From assembly GCA_964636985.1 (NCBI GenBank), contig CAZWSX010000003.1:186001-250000 (forward strand): a stretch of 64,000 nt of DNA, given 5' to 3'. Under the pieces are notes generated by a model. It searched no databases. It had not been told where the DNA came from and saw only the letters and a list, made by a program, of their open reading frames with translations. Source of the stretch: CAZWSX01 sp964636985. Lineage in GTDB: Bacteria > Planctomycetota > Planctomycetia > Pirellulales > Pirellulaceae. The stretch's first letter is position 1. Each line of letters begins with the position of its first letter. Of this stretch, positions 53,615-60,792 are shown piece by piece. Position numbers and translations under genes: made by a program.

Positions 53615-54922
53615 ATGGAACACACGTCTCGGATGACATCGATCCCGACGCACGTTCCCGAATTTGCGAATTACTCGATCGTTGGTGAAGTCGGTCACGG
53701 CTCTATGGGGACCGTCTACCGGGCAATGCACACGTTGCTGCGGCGGCCGGTGGCGATCAAAGTCATCAACCGCCACCCCGTTACCGATGATCGGCGTTTC
53801 GAGCGAGAAGTTTCGCTGATCGCCAACCTGGACCATCCCCATATCGTCGAAGTCTTCGACGCCGGCTGGGACGGGCCGTTCGCGTTTTTCGTCATGGAAA
53901 TGTTGAACGGCGTAACACTCCAGGAAAAGGTCCGCACGTCTGGCCCGTTACCCTTGGAGGAAGCAGCCAACTACATCCTGGGCGTGGCCGACGCCCTTCG
54001 CTACACGCACAAAATGGGGATCATTCACCGCGACGTTAAACCCTCGAACATCATGTGCTGCGAGTCGGGCATCGCCAAAGTGCTCGATTTTGGAATCGCC
54101 CGAGTCGTTCGCGGCGACGCTGGCGAGGGTGGCGGAATGACCGTCGATTTCAACTGCCAGACGAATACCAGTGACGTGCTGGGAACGTTCGATTACATGG
54201 CGCCGGAGCAAGCGCTCAATTCCCGACATGCGGACGAACGGTCCGATATCTACAGCGTCGGTTGCACCCTCTTTTACGCGCTGACGGGCCAAACGCCGTT
54301 TCCTGGCGGCAACATTGTCGAATCGATCATCGCCCATCGCGAGCAACCGCCCCCCAACGTTCGCGCCATCCGTCCTGAGGTTCCGGCCGATTTGGCGTTG
54401 CTGCTGCAACGCATGCTCGCGAAGTCGCCCGCCGATCGGCCCGACAGCATGTCGGAAGTCGTGAACGATCACGCCTTGCTGACGCACGGGAACGTCTACG
54501 GACGCAGAAGCGCATCGATCCGCAAATTGCGAGTCCCGCTGATCGAGCCCCTCTTCATCGAACCCAATACAACGGGCAAAGAGGCCGATCGATTATTTAA
54601 AGAGAACCCCGAGAGTGTCGCTCTGCTCTTAAGAAAACCCGACGGGTCGATCGACATGATCCCGCGGGATCATTTCTACGAAAAGCTGTACGGGCAATTC
54701 GGCTGGTCGCTGTTCACCAATCGCGCGATCGATCACCTGGCCGAGGAAGCGACGATCTGCGACTTCCCGATCGACAGCGAAGAGGACGTCGCGACGATGA
54801 TCCGCCAGATCGGCCCCAAGCTCGACCTCGTCACCCGGCGCCCCATCGTCATTCGCGGCACCGACGGCCGACTGGCGATGTTGGACGTGGTGCGATTTCT
54901 AAGACTCGCGCTCACGTGGTGA
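53615..54922 (+). CDS. Ser/Thr protein kinase with C-terminal CBS-like domain
   Basis: 435 residues from ATG 53615. The kinase domain (about 20-290) has GHGSMGTVYRA, VAIK, D140 in HRDVKPSNIM, DFGIARV and GTFDYMAPEQA. There is no transmembrane helix. The last ~130 residues (RLFKENPESVALLLRKPDGS, IPRDHFYEKLYGQFGWSLFTNRAI, PIVIRGTDGRLAMLDVVRFL) resemble the CBS-like pair found at the N-terminus of many GGDEF proteins, a region that probably senses a ligand. That assignment is pattern-based. Kinase plus this domain is unusual. REP-like palindromes start 11 nt downstream. Confidence 0.9.
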   Translation: MEHTSRMTSIPTHVPEFANYSIVGEVGHGSMGTVYRAMHTLLRRPVAIKVINRHPVTDDRRFEREVSLIANLDHPHIVEVFDAGWDGPFAFFVMEMLNGVTLQEKVRTSGPLPLEEAANYILGVADALRYTHKMGIIHRDVKPSNIMCCESGIAKVLDFGIARVVRGDAGEGGGMTVDFNCQTNTSDVLGTFDYMAPEQALNSRHADERSDIYSVGCTLFYALTGQTPFPGGNIVESIIAHREQPPPNVRAIRPEVPADLALLLQRMLAKSPADRPDSMSEVVNDHALLTHGNVYGRRSASIRKLRVPLIEPLFIEPNTTGKEADRLFKENPESVALLLRKPDGSIDMIPRDHFYEKLYGQFGWSLFTNRAIDHLAEEATICDFPIDSEEDVATMIRQIGPKLDLVTRRPIVIRGTDGRLAMLDVVRFLRLALTW

Positions 54923-54932
54923 GTTGCAAAAA

Positions 54933-54957
54933 GTGGCACAGACAATCTTGTCTGTGC
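54933..54957 (+). repeat. REP-like palindrome, GTGG head, second stem family (copy 1)
   Basis: GTGG leads into GCACAGACA (54936-54944), ATCT loop, TGTCTGTGC (54949-54957). It is in the 3' region of the kinase gene and could also act as its terminator hairpin, though there is no T-tract. Confidence 0.85.
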
Positions 54958-55125
54958 GCAGTGGACACTTTACGCCAGTAGGTATCGAGCAACAAACAAA
55001 AGTGCCCCCTGAATGTCACACGTCACGCAGCGCTGAGTGCGGATTTCAAGATGAGTAGCTTCAAAGTTTTGGGGAGCGTGCTGTCTTGCTGCTCCTTTGT
55101 TGCCTCAAAAGGGATAGCCAACCGC

Positions 55126-55150
55126 GCACAGACAGGATTGTCTGTGCCAC
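55126..55150 (-). repeat. REP-like palindrome, GTGG head, second stem family (copy 2)
   Basis: GCACAGACA (55126-55134), GGAT loop, TGTCTGTGC (55139-55147), then CCAC. It is the inverted counterpart of 54933-54957, ~170 nt away, with different loop bases. Confidence 0.85.
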
Positions 55151-55160
55151 GTTCGGGTCG

Positions 55161-55175
55161 CTCCGTGGTGAATTC
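55161..55175. repeat. CTCCGTGGTGAATTC dispersed repeat
   Basis: The 15-nt string also occurs within the longer terminal sequence at 58304-58328. It sits just before the stop codon of the outer-membrane protein gene. Confidence 0.6.
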
Positions 55176-55184
55176 TCCTCGTCT

Positions 55185-56450
55185 CTACCACGGATAGTAG
55201 TTTGTCGTCCGGCCCCCAAAGTGCCACTCGAAGCCGCCGGTGAAGCTGACGTTGTGCATCGAGTTGAGCAGGTCGCCTGAGCCGACAGCCCAGTTGTCGA
55301 CGATATCGAACCGCAGTGCGATCGCCGGGCGAATCTTTACTTTCAGCCCCACTCCGAAAGGGATGGTGATGCACGAACCGCGAAACTTGTTTTCGCTCGG
55401 ATCGTAATAGTGGAACGAGGCGATGCCGATCCCAGTGGTCCAATAGGGGCGCCAGCGGCTGTCGCCCAGCGGGTAGTAAAGCAAGTTGCCGTCGAACATC
55501 GCAACGTTGCTGCTGTGCCCCGAGCTGACTCCCGCCGTGGGAAACGACAACGGCAAGTCCGAAAACGCCAGGCGAACCTCGGTGCCGAAGTAGTGATCGA
55601 AGTCGTTGCCCAAGCGGACGCCAGCAAAAAAGTTGCCCCCTTGGCGGATGAAGTCCTTCTGCAGGTCGTCGCCGATCAAGCCGCCTGCGAAGGGGCTGAT
55701 GTACCACGGGCGATTTCGCCAGCTGCTGCCATACAACGGCTCGCCCCAACCACGATGACGCATCGGGTCGGCTGGGTCGTTGTGGGCGAACATCGGCGAG
55801 GTGAATATCCGCCACTTGGAGTGGTCGAACAGCGGCTCGTCCGGCAAGCTCGGCCCTGGATACCCATCGCCGCGACGGCGCTTGTGCTTCGCGTTGTGAG
55901 GCGAGGACTCCGCCGCGCACGTGGGATCGTCGTAGTCTTCCTCTTCTTCGTATGCGCCTTCATCTCCTTGGGGCAGATATCGCTGCCGCGGGATAGGCTC
56001 TCCAGGCGGGACCGGCCGCGGCATGGGGGCCGACTGACTCGCGCGCGACCGCTTGGCGCTCGCTTTCGGCGGCAACGTTTCGGAATCATCTTCCTCGAAG
56101 ACGCCCCCATCCTCGGCGCTAGACGACGGCGTTTGCTTCTTGCGACCGGCCACGAGGAACGATCTCGTGTTTCTCGATCGCATCAAGCCCAAGCTGGGCC
56201 CAGGCGCGACTTCCTCGAGCAGTTCATGTTCGTCGAAGTATTCTTCGTCGAAATACTCGTCGTCAACTTCCTCTTCAACATCTTCAACCGGTGGTGCCCG
56301 CCTGGCTGATTGCTTCCGCAAGCGGGGCATTTCGGCGGAGGCGACGTTCTCGCCCATCAGCAAAATCGCCAGAACGGCGCGCACCATCCCCATCGCGAGG
56401 GCGACCGGAACAAGGGCGTTCCGGCGAAACGATGGGAGGAAAAACTGCAT
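55185..56450 (-). CDS. Outer-membrane beta-barrel protein with acidic N-terminal region
   Basis: 421 residues from ATG 56450, which exposes a signal-like helix (VPVALAMGMVRAVLAILLM). About 40-190 is a disordered segment of Glu/Asp runs (EEEVDDEYFDEEYFDEHE) and Pro/Lys/Arg. The C-terminal ~200 residues (SPFAGGLIGDDL, GVRLGNDFDHYFGTEVRLAF, YWTTGIGIASFHYYD, PFGVGLKVKIRPAIALRFD) are alternating strands of an OmpA/OmpW-like eight-stranded barrel. It ends in Trp, as is common for barrels. Function is unknown; the acidic segment may bind cations or cell-wall material. Confidence 0.8.
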   Translation of the reverse strand: MQFFLPSFRRNALVPVALAMGMVRAVLAILLMGENVASAEMPRLRKQSARRAPPVEDVEEEVDDEYFDEEYFDEHELLEEVAPGPSLGLMRSRNTRSFLVAGRKKQTPSSSAEDGGVFEEDDSETLPPKASAKRSRASQSAPMPRPVPPGEPIPRQRYLPQGDEGAYEEEEDYDDPTCAAESSPHNAKHKRRRGDGYPGPSLPDEPLFDHSKWRIFTSPMFAHNDPADPMRHRGWGEPLYGSSWRNRPWYISPFAGGLIGDDLQKDFIRQGGNFFAGVRLGNDFDHYFGTEVRLAFSDLPLSFPTAGVSSGHSSNVAMFDGNLLYYPLGDSRWRPYWTTGIGIASFHYYDPSENKFRGSCITIPFGVGLKVKIRPAIALRFDIVDNWAVGSGDLLNSMHNVSFTGGFEWHFGGRTTNYYPW

Positions 56451-56853
56451 GCGGCGGCCGTCCAACAGGATTCTGCCTGCGTACAAACAGGGTTGGCAAA
56501 ATAAGGGCGGGCGGATTATCGAAACGGCCTTCCAGTGGGGTCAAGGGAAATGCTTTCCCTGTTGGTGGCAAACGGGGCGGAATCTGGTCGGAAGGCGGTG
56601 CTGGCACCCGCGCGGGCGCCAATGAGCGGTAATTCACGACGAATTTTCCTTTTGCGAGGTCCGCCAGCAACGGTGCCGAGCCGCAGCCCCCTCAAACAGG
56701 CGGAGGGCACTCCTTGAGACGTTTTTGCAGGCGGTTACAATCGCGGATTCGGTTTATTTTGGGCAATTCGGGTCCGTTAGGCGAAATCGGGTTCTCTCGC
56801 CCGACGATAGCGGACTTCGATCTTTCAGCCCAACCACTGGGAGTTTTTTGACG
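56451..56853. other. Divergent promoter region between the barrel gene and btaA
   Basis: No gene is seen. An inverted repeat AGGGAAA-TGC-TTTCCCT lies at 56544-56560 and could bind a regulator. A promoter candidate for btaA is listed separately. Confidence 0.45.
56714..56741 (+). promoter_or_regulatory. Candidate sigma-70 promoter of btaA
   Basis: TTGAGA (56714-56719), a 16-nt spacer and TACAAT (56736-56741). It would give a leader of about 105 nt before the btaA start. No Pho-box consensus was recognised nearby. Confidence 0.4.
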
Positions 56854-58047
56854 ATGGGTGTGTTCGATTGGATTTCGGGACGGGTTTTCAAATTCGTTCA
56901 CGGCAACAATCTGGTTTACAACACCTGCTGGGAAGACCCCCGGCTCGACCGCGTCGCGCTCGACTTGAAGCCAACCGACAACGTGCTGGTAATCACGTCG
57001 GCTGGCTGCAACGCGCTCGACTACACACTGTGCAATCCGAATCACGTTTACGCCGTCGACATGAACCCGCGGCAAAACGCCCTGCTCGACTTGAAGATCG
57101 CGGCCATCAAGGGGCTCGAGTACGACGACTTCTTCAAGATGTTCGGCCAAGGGCATCACGACAAAGCCAAGAAGCTTTATGCCGATGTCCTGCGGCCCAA
57201 GATGAAAAGCGTGTGGTCGCAGGCCTACTGGGACAAGCACATCAAGTTCTTCGACAACAAGCGGACCAGTTTCTACTTCCGCGGAACCTCGGGCGCGTTC
57301 GCCAAGCTGATCAAGGTTTACACCGATAAGGTGATTCGCGTCCGTCGCGACCTGGACGACTTGCTCTCGGCCAAAACTGTCGCCGAACAGCGCGACATTT
57401 ACGAGCGACGCCTGCGCGATCGCTTCTGGACCGGCTTCATGCGGTTCGTGATGGACCGCGATTCGACCCTCTCGATGGTCGGCGTTCCCAAAGCGCAGCG
57501 CCGGCAAGTCGAACAGCAATACGATGGTGGCATCGTCAAGTTCGTCGAGGACTGCGTCGAAGCGGTCTTCGCCAAGCTCCCCATTCACGACAACTACTTC
57601 TGGCGCGTTTACCTCAACGGCAGCTACACTCGCGATTGCTGCCCCGAGTATGTGAGCGAACAAGGTTTTCACAAGCTCAAGTCGGGCATGATCGAGAAAG
57701 TCTCGACCCACACCGACAGCGTGCAAGCCTTCCTCGAACGGCACGACGGCAACATCACCCGCTATGTGTTGCTCGACCACATGGACTGGCTGGCCGACAA
57801 ACTCTTCCCGATTTTGGAACTGGAGTGGCAATCGATCATCGACCGCGCCGGTCCCGACACGCGGATCCTGTGGCGCAGCGGCGGCTTGCGAACCGAGTTC
57901 CTCGACCGCGTCCAAGTGCAAGTCGATGGGCGACTGCGGCGTTTGCCTGAACTCCTCAAGCTGAATCCCAACCTCGCAGCCGAACTCCACGAGAAAGACC
58001 GCGTACACACCTACGGCAGCTTTTACATCGCCGACTTGGCGGCGTAG
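56854..58047 (+). CDS. btaA: S-adenosylmethionine:diacylglycerol 3-amino-3-carboxypropyltransferase (BtaA)
   Basis: 397 residues from ATG 56854, preceded by GGGAG. It matches DUF3419/BtaA throughout: NLVYNTCWEDPRLDRVALDL, VLVITSAGCNALDYTLCNP, VYAVDMNPRQNALLDLKIAA and a C-terminal DHMDWLADKL. BtaA moves the aminocarboxypropyl group of SAM onto diacylglycerol, making diacylglycerylhomoserine, the first step to the betaine lipid DGTS. The SAM-binding site is in the ITSAGCNALDY and AVDMNPRQ segments. Its methyltransferase partner btaB is 328 nt downstream on the same strand. The lipid replaces phospholipids under phosphate limitation in other bacteria. Confidence 0.93.
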   Translation: MGVFDWISGRVFKFVHGNNLVYNTCWEDPRLDRVALDLKPTDNVLVITSAGCNALDYTLCNPNHVYAVDMNPRQNALLDLKIAAIKGLEYDDFFKMFGQGHHDKAKKLYADVLRPKMKSVWSQAYWDKHIKFFDNKRTSFYFRGTSGAFAKLIKVYTDKVIRVRRDLDDLLSAKTVAEQRDIYERRLRDRFWTGFMRFVMDRDSTLSMVGVPKAQRRQVEQQYDGGIVKFVEDCVEAVFAKLPIHDNYFWRVYLNGSYTRDCCPEYVSEQGFHKLKSGMIEKVSTHTDSVQAFLERHDGNITRYVLLDHMDWLADKLFPILELEWQSIIDRAGPDTRILWRSGGLRTEFLDRVQVQVDGRLRRLPELLKLNPNLAAELHEKDRVHTYGSFYIADLAA

Positions 58048-58063
58048 AGTTCAAAACATTTTT

Positions 58064-58322
58064 GCCACAGAGGACACAGAGGTCTCAGAGAGAAGGGTCG
58101 AAGACCCGACAGATCTTAGCCGGGTCCGTAAGGGCCCGGATTAGATGCCCCAAAGGTTTCCAAGGCCCGAAGGGCCGACAGAAATAGGCTCCAGGCTCCA
58201 GGCTCCAGGCTCCAGGCTCCAGGCTCCAGGCAAAGAACCTTGAAACAATTGCGTATTCCGACTTCACTGACCAACAAAAATTGAAACGTCCTCCACTCCG
58301 TTCCCTCCGTGTCTCCGTGGTG
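58064..58322. repeat. Possible 0.26-kb element with imperfect terminal inverted repeats
   Basis: GCCACAGAGGACACAGAGG (58064-58082) and the near reverse complement CCTCCGTGTCTCCGTGGTG (58304-58322) face each other between btaA and btaB. The interior holds the heptamer array and GC palindromes. The right end recurs at 55161-55175. No transposase is encoded inside. Confidence 0.5.
58186..58231. repeat. AGGCTCC heptamer tandem array
   Basis: Six perfect AGGCTCC units and a partial one lie in the btaA-btaB gap. A degenerate version is at 8075-8105. Confidence 0.95.
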
Positions 58323-58375
58323 AATTCCCTCTGAGATCCCGCGGCTAATCCTTAAGAGCTTTATCTCATCCAACC

Positions 58376-59107
58376 ATGGGTTTTCTTTCCGATCTCAAGA
58401 TTCTCTACCACTTGGCGCTCAAGCCTGTTCGCGGCAAGGACCATGCTGCCCGGATGGAGAATTTTTACTCCGGCCAGGCCGAAGCCTACGACGATTTCCG
58501 CAAGCGCCTGCTCAAGGGCCGGGCCGAAATGTACGCCGCCCTCGATTGCCCACCGGGCGGCACGTGGGTCGAGATGGGTGGCGGAACGGGATCGAACCTG
58601 GAGTACATCTCCAATCGGATCAACACGCTCGGCAAGGTCTACGTCGTCGACCTTTCACCATCGCTCTTAACCGTCGCCCGCAAGCGCGCCGCCGACAAAG
58701 GCTGGACCAACGTCGAAACGGTCGAAGCCGACGCCACGCTTTACCAGCCGCCAGAAGCTCCGGTCGATGCCATCACGTTTTCCTACTCGCTGACGATGAT
58801 CCCCGACTGGTTCGCGGCGATCGAAAACGCGCTGGCGATGCTCAAGCCCGGCGGCAAGATCGGCGTTGTCGATTTTTACATCTCGCGCAAATACCCGCGC
58901 GATGGCTTACGAAAACATGGTGGGCTGACCCGCGGCTTCTGGCCGCTGTGGTTCGCGAACGACAATGTGTTCCCCTCGCCCGACCACGTGCCGTTTTTGC
59001 ATCGCCACTTCGAGCCGGTCCACTTCGAAGAACACACGGCGAAGGTGCCTTATATCCCGCTGATGCGCACGCCGTATTATTGGTTTGTGGGGAAGAAGCG
59101 GGGGTAG
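58376..59107 (+). CDS. btaB: Diacylglycerylhomoserine N-methyltransferase (BtaB)
   Basis: 243 residues. It is a class I SAM methyltransferase with motif I WVEMGGGTGSNLEY, motif II VYVVDLSPSLLTVARKRA and a post-I acidic residue in VEADATLY. The N-terminal ARMENFYSGQAEAYDDFRKR and LLKGRAEMY are typical of BtaB. It would add three methyl groups to the homoserine nitrogen to make the betaine lipid DGTS. Assignment rests on the btaA neighbour together with the motifs; a ubiquinone-type methyltransferase is the alternative on sequence alone. Confidence 0.88.
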   Translation: MGFLSDLKILYHLALKPVRGKDHAARMENFYSGQAEAYDDFRKRLLKGRAEMYAALDCPPGGTWVEMGGGTGSNLEYISNRINTLGKVYVVDLSPSLLTVARKRAADKGWTNVETVEADATLYQPPEAPVDAITFSYSLTMIPDWFAAIENALAMLKPGGKIGVVDFYISRKYPRDGLRKHGGLTRGFWPLWFANDNVFPSPDHVPFLHRHFEPVHFEEHTAKVPYIPLMRTPYYWFVGKKRG

Positions 59108-59133
59108 GAGCGGTTCCAAAGGAACCAAGCATC

Positions 59134-59841
59134 ATGACTCTTGAGAGTGATGCAGCGACCAAATGCTATCGCTTTTCAACGGCGAAGCAAAATCTCTTCG
59201 CGGGAATGACACTTTTCTTTTTCGCGGTTGCTGTTGCCAACACGTGTTTCTTCTATTTCGATGGACCGGTGGAATCCAAACGCGTCTACGCCGCGCTAAC
59301 CATAGGAGGGTTTTGGTTCGCAATGACCCTTCTTGGCGCGTACCTCGTCGCTCTTGGCCGTCGCTATCGACTCTGGATCAGCAATTCGGAGATCCGGGAG
59401 GCTGGGCTTTTCTTCGAGCAAGTCGCGATGGTTTCGCAAATCGACGAGTTGAGGTGGGGCATTCCTCCCAACGGTGGCTGCGCTCGGCTGCGAGGCATTT
59501 TTGGGGCGATGAGAATCGACTTCGGGGACTTCACTCCCTCTGATCGCGAAGAACTCGTCATGTTCCTTCGCAAGAACGTGAACAAAGCCCGCCAGTTCGA
59601 CTGGAGCAAGTTTGATGACTGCTACTTCCCCGAACCGCAAGTGGCAATAGCGAGGAAGGAAGCAGACCGTCGGATGTTTCGGCGAATTGCGAACCTGCTC
59701 CTGTTTGTGGGAATCGGCTATCTGCTCGCCTTGTTGATCCTTCCAAACTTTTCAATGGTGGCGGGGGTCGTGATACATCTTTTGTTCGGTGCCATCGCGT
59801 GGATCGCTTCGCGCCGCTGTGTGAGGCCGAGTGTGGCATGA
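59134..59841 (+). CDS. Membrane protein with PH-like domain, unknown function
   Basis: 235 residues from ATG 59134, which follows GGAA; the much longer open frame upstream only shadows btaB. Two N-terminal transmembrane helices (about 23-42 and 50-72) and two near the C-terminus (about 185-228) flank a cytoplasmic segment (YRLWISNSEIREAGLFFEQV, ISQIDELRWG-like, LRGIFGAMRIDFGDFT) that resembles a bacterial PH domain. It starts 26 nt after btaB, so it may be co-transcribed; whether it serves lipid metabolism is unknown. Confidence 0.72.
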   Translation: MTLESDAATKCYRFSTAKQNLFAGMTLFFFAVAVANTCFFYFDGPVESKRVYAALTIGGFWFAMTLLGAYLVALGRRYRLWISNSEIREAGLFFEQVAMVSQIDELRWGIPPNGGCARLRGIFGAMRIDFGDFTPSDREELVMFLRKNVNKARQFDWSKFDDCYFPEPQVAIARKEADRRMFRRIANLLLFVGIGYLLALLILPNFSMVAGVVIHLLFGAIAWIASRRCVRPSVA

Positions 59842-59850
59842 GCCGAGTCT

Positions 59851-60585
59851 TCAACACGAACGCCGATCGCTTAGTTGCCGCAGCGACGTCAGATGCCCCG
59901 ACATGGCCGCGTCCATCGTGGTGCGAAAGTCGTCGTCGTCAATGACAACGATCGATCGTTCATAAACTTCGCGAGCTTCCGCGTGGCGATCGTTCAGTAC
60001 CAGCAGCGCCGCAAGCATCGCAACCTTGTGCACGAAGAGCAAACGCGCTGTGCGCGGAACGTCTTGCGGGCGCGACGCATCGAACTCTCGTGACATCCAG
60101 TAGCACTGCGCCGCGAAAGCCCAATCTCTTTTGGGCTTGAGAAACGGGTTGCAACTGCGAAAGTCGCCCGCGGCCACCAAATGCGACGCGGCGACGTGGT
60201 AGAGCTTTGCGGCGGCCTTGGGGTCTTTCGCCGCGACATCGCGAAACAGCTGCGCCGTCCGCTCGTCCTGGTCGAGTCGTTCATTGAGAGCCGTGAGATC
60301 GTGAAACAAATCGAAGTCGGACATCTCCTTCCGGAACTCCGATTCGGTCTCGTCACGAACGCGGATCATTGCCTCCAGCGCCTGCGGGTAATGCGACGCC
60401 AAGTCGTGCCAGTAGCCAAGAGCGAAAGAGAGCCGTACGGCGGACAGCCCTGGGTCATACTCGTTCGCATGACGATGGAACCACAGAAACTTCTCTAAGG
60501 CGATTTCCGAACGGCCGTGACGGGCATCGGCCGCTGCTTCGTCGAGAATGGCCTGAGCGTCGACATCAGGAGGAGGCTGCCACAT
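59851..60585 (-). CDS. Hypothetical helical (TPR-like) protein
   Basis: 244 residues from ATG 60585, which has AGGG 6 nt upstream; ATG 60627 and 60648 are alternative starts. The protein is mostly alpha-helical and resembles degenerate TPRs (HGRSEIALEKFLWFHRHAN, YPQALEAMIRVRDETE, AAAKLYHVAASHLVAAGDF). Similar planctomycete proteins are annotated as hypothetical. It converges on the PH-like membrane gene, with 9 nt between their stops. Confidence 0.65.
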   Translation of the reverse strand: MWQPPPDVDAQAILDEAAADARHGRSEIALEKFLWFHRHANEYDPGLSAVRLSFALGYWHDLASHYPQALEAMIRVRDETESEFRKEMSDFDLFHDLTALNERLDQDERTAQLFRDVAAKDPKAAAKLYHVAASHLVAAGDFRSCNPFLKPKRDWAFAAQCYWMSREFDASRPQDVPRTARLLFVHKVAMLAALLVLNDRHAEAREVYERSIVVIDDDDFRTTMDAAMSGHLTSLRQLSDRRSC

Positions 60586-60687
60586 AGTACGCCCTGCCGC
60601 GATGGAAAGAGGTGAATCGGCGTTCATTCTCGGCACTCGCGACAGCATTGGTCAATCAACGGAGGCTGAACCCGCGTCCTCCTGGAA

Positions 60688-60716
60688 TTGTCAATTTCCC
60701 TGGCCCGTGATTTACT
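60688..60716 (+). promoter_or_regulatory. Candidate promoter of ileS
   Basis: TTGTCA (60688-60693), a 17-nt spacer and TTTACT (60711-60716) lie about 75 nt before the ileS start. The -10 element is weak. No T-box leader is seen. Confidence 0.35.
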
Positions 60717-60792
60717 GCTGAATTGGCCGCGGTCGAACCAGCGGCCGGTAGCGGGTTTTGGGTAGTTTTCGGCCCTTTTTTGGGTACGCAGC

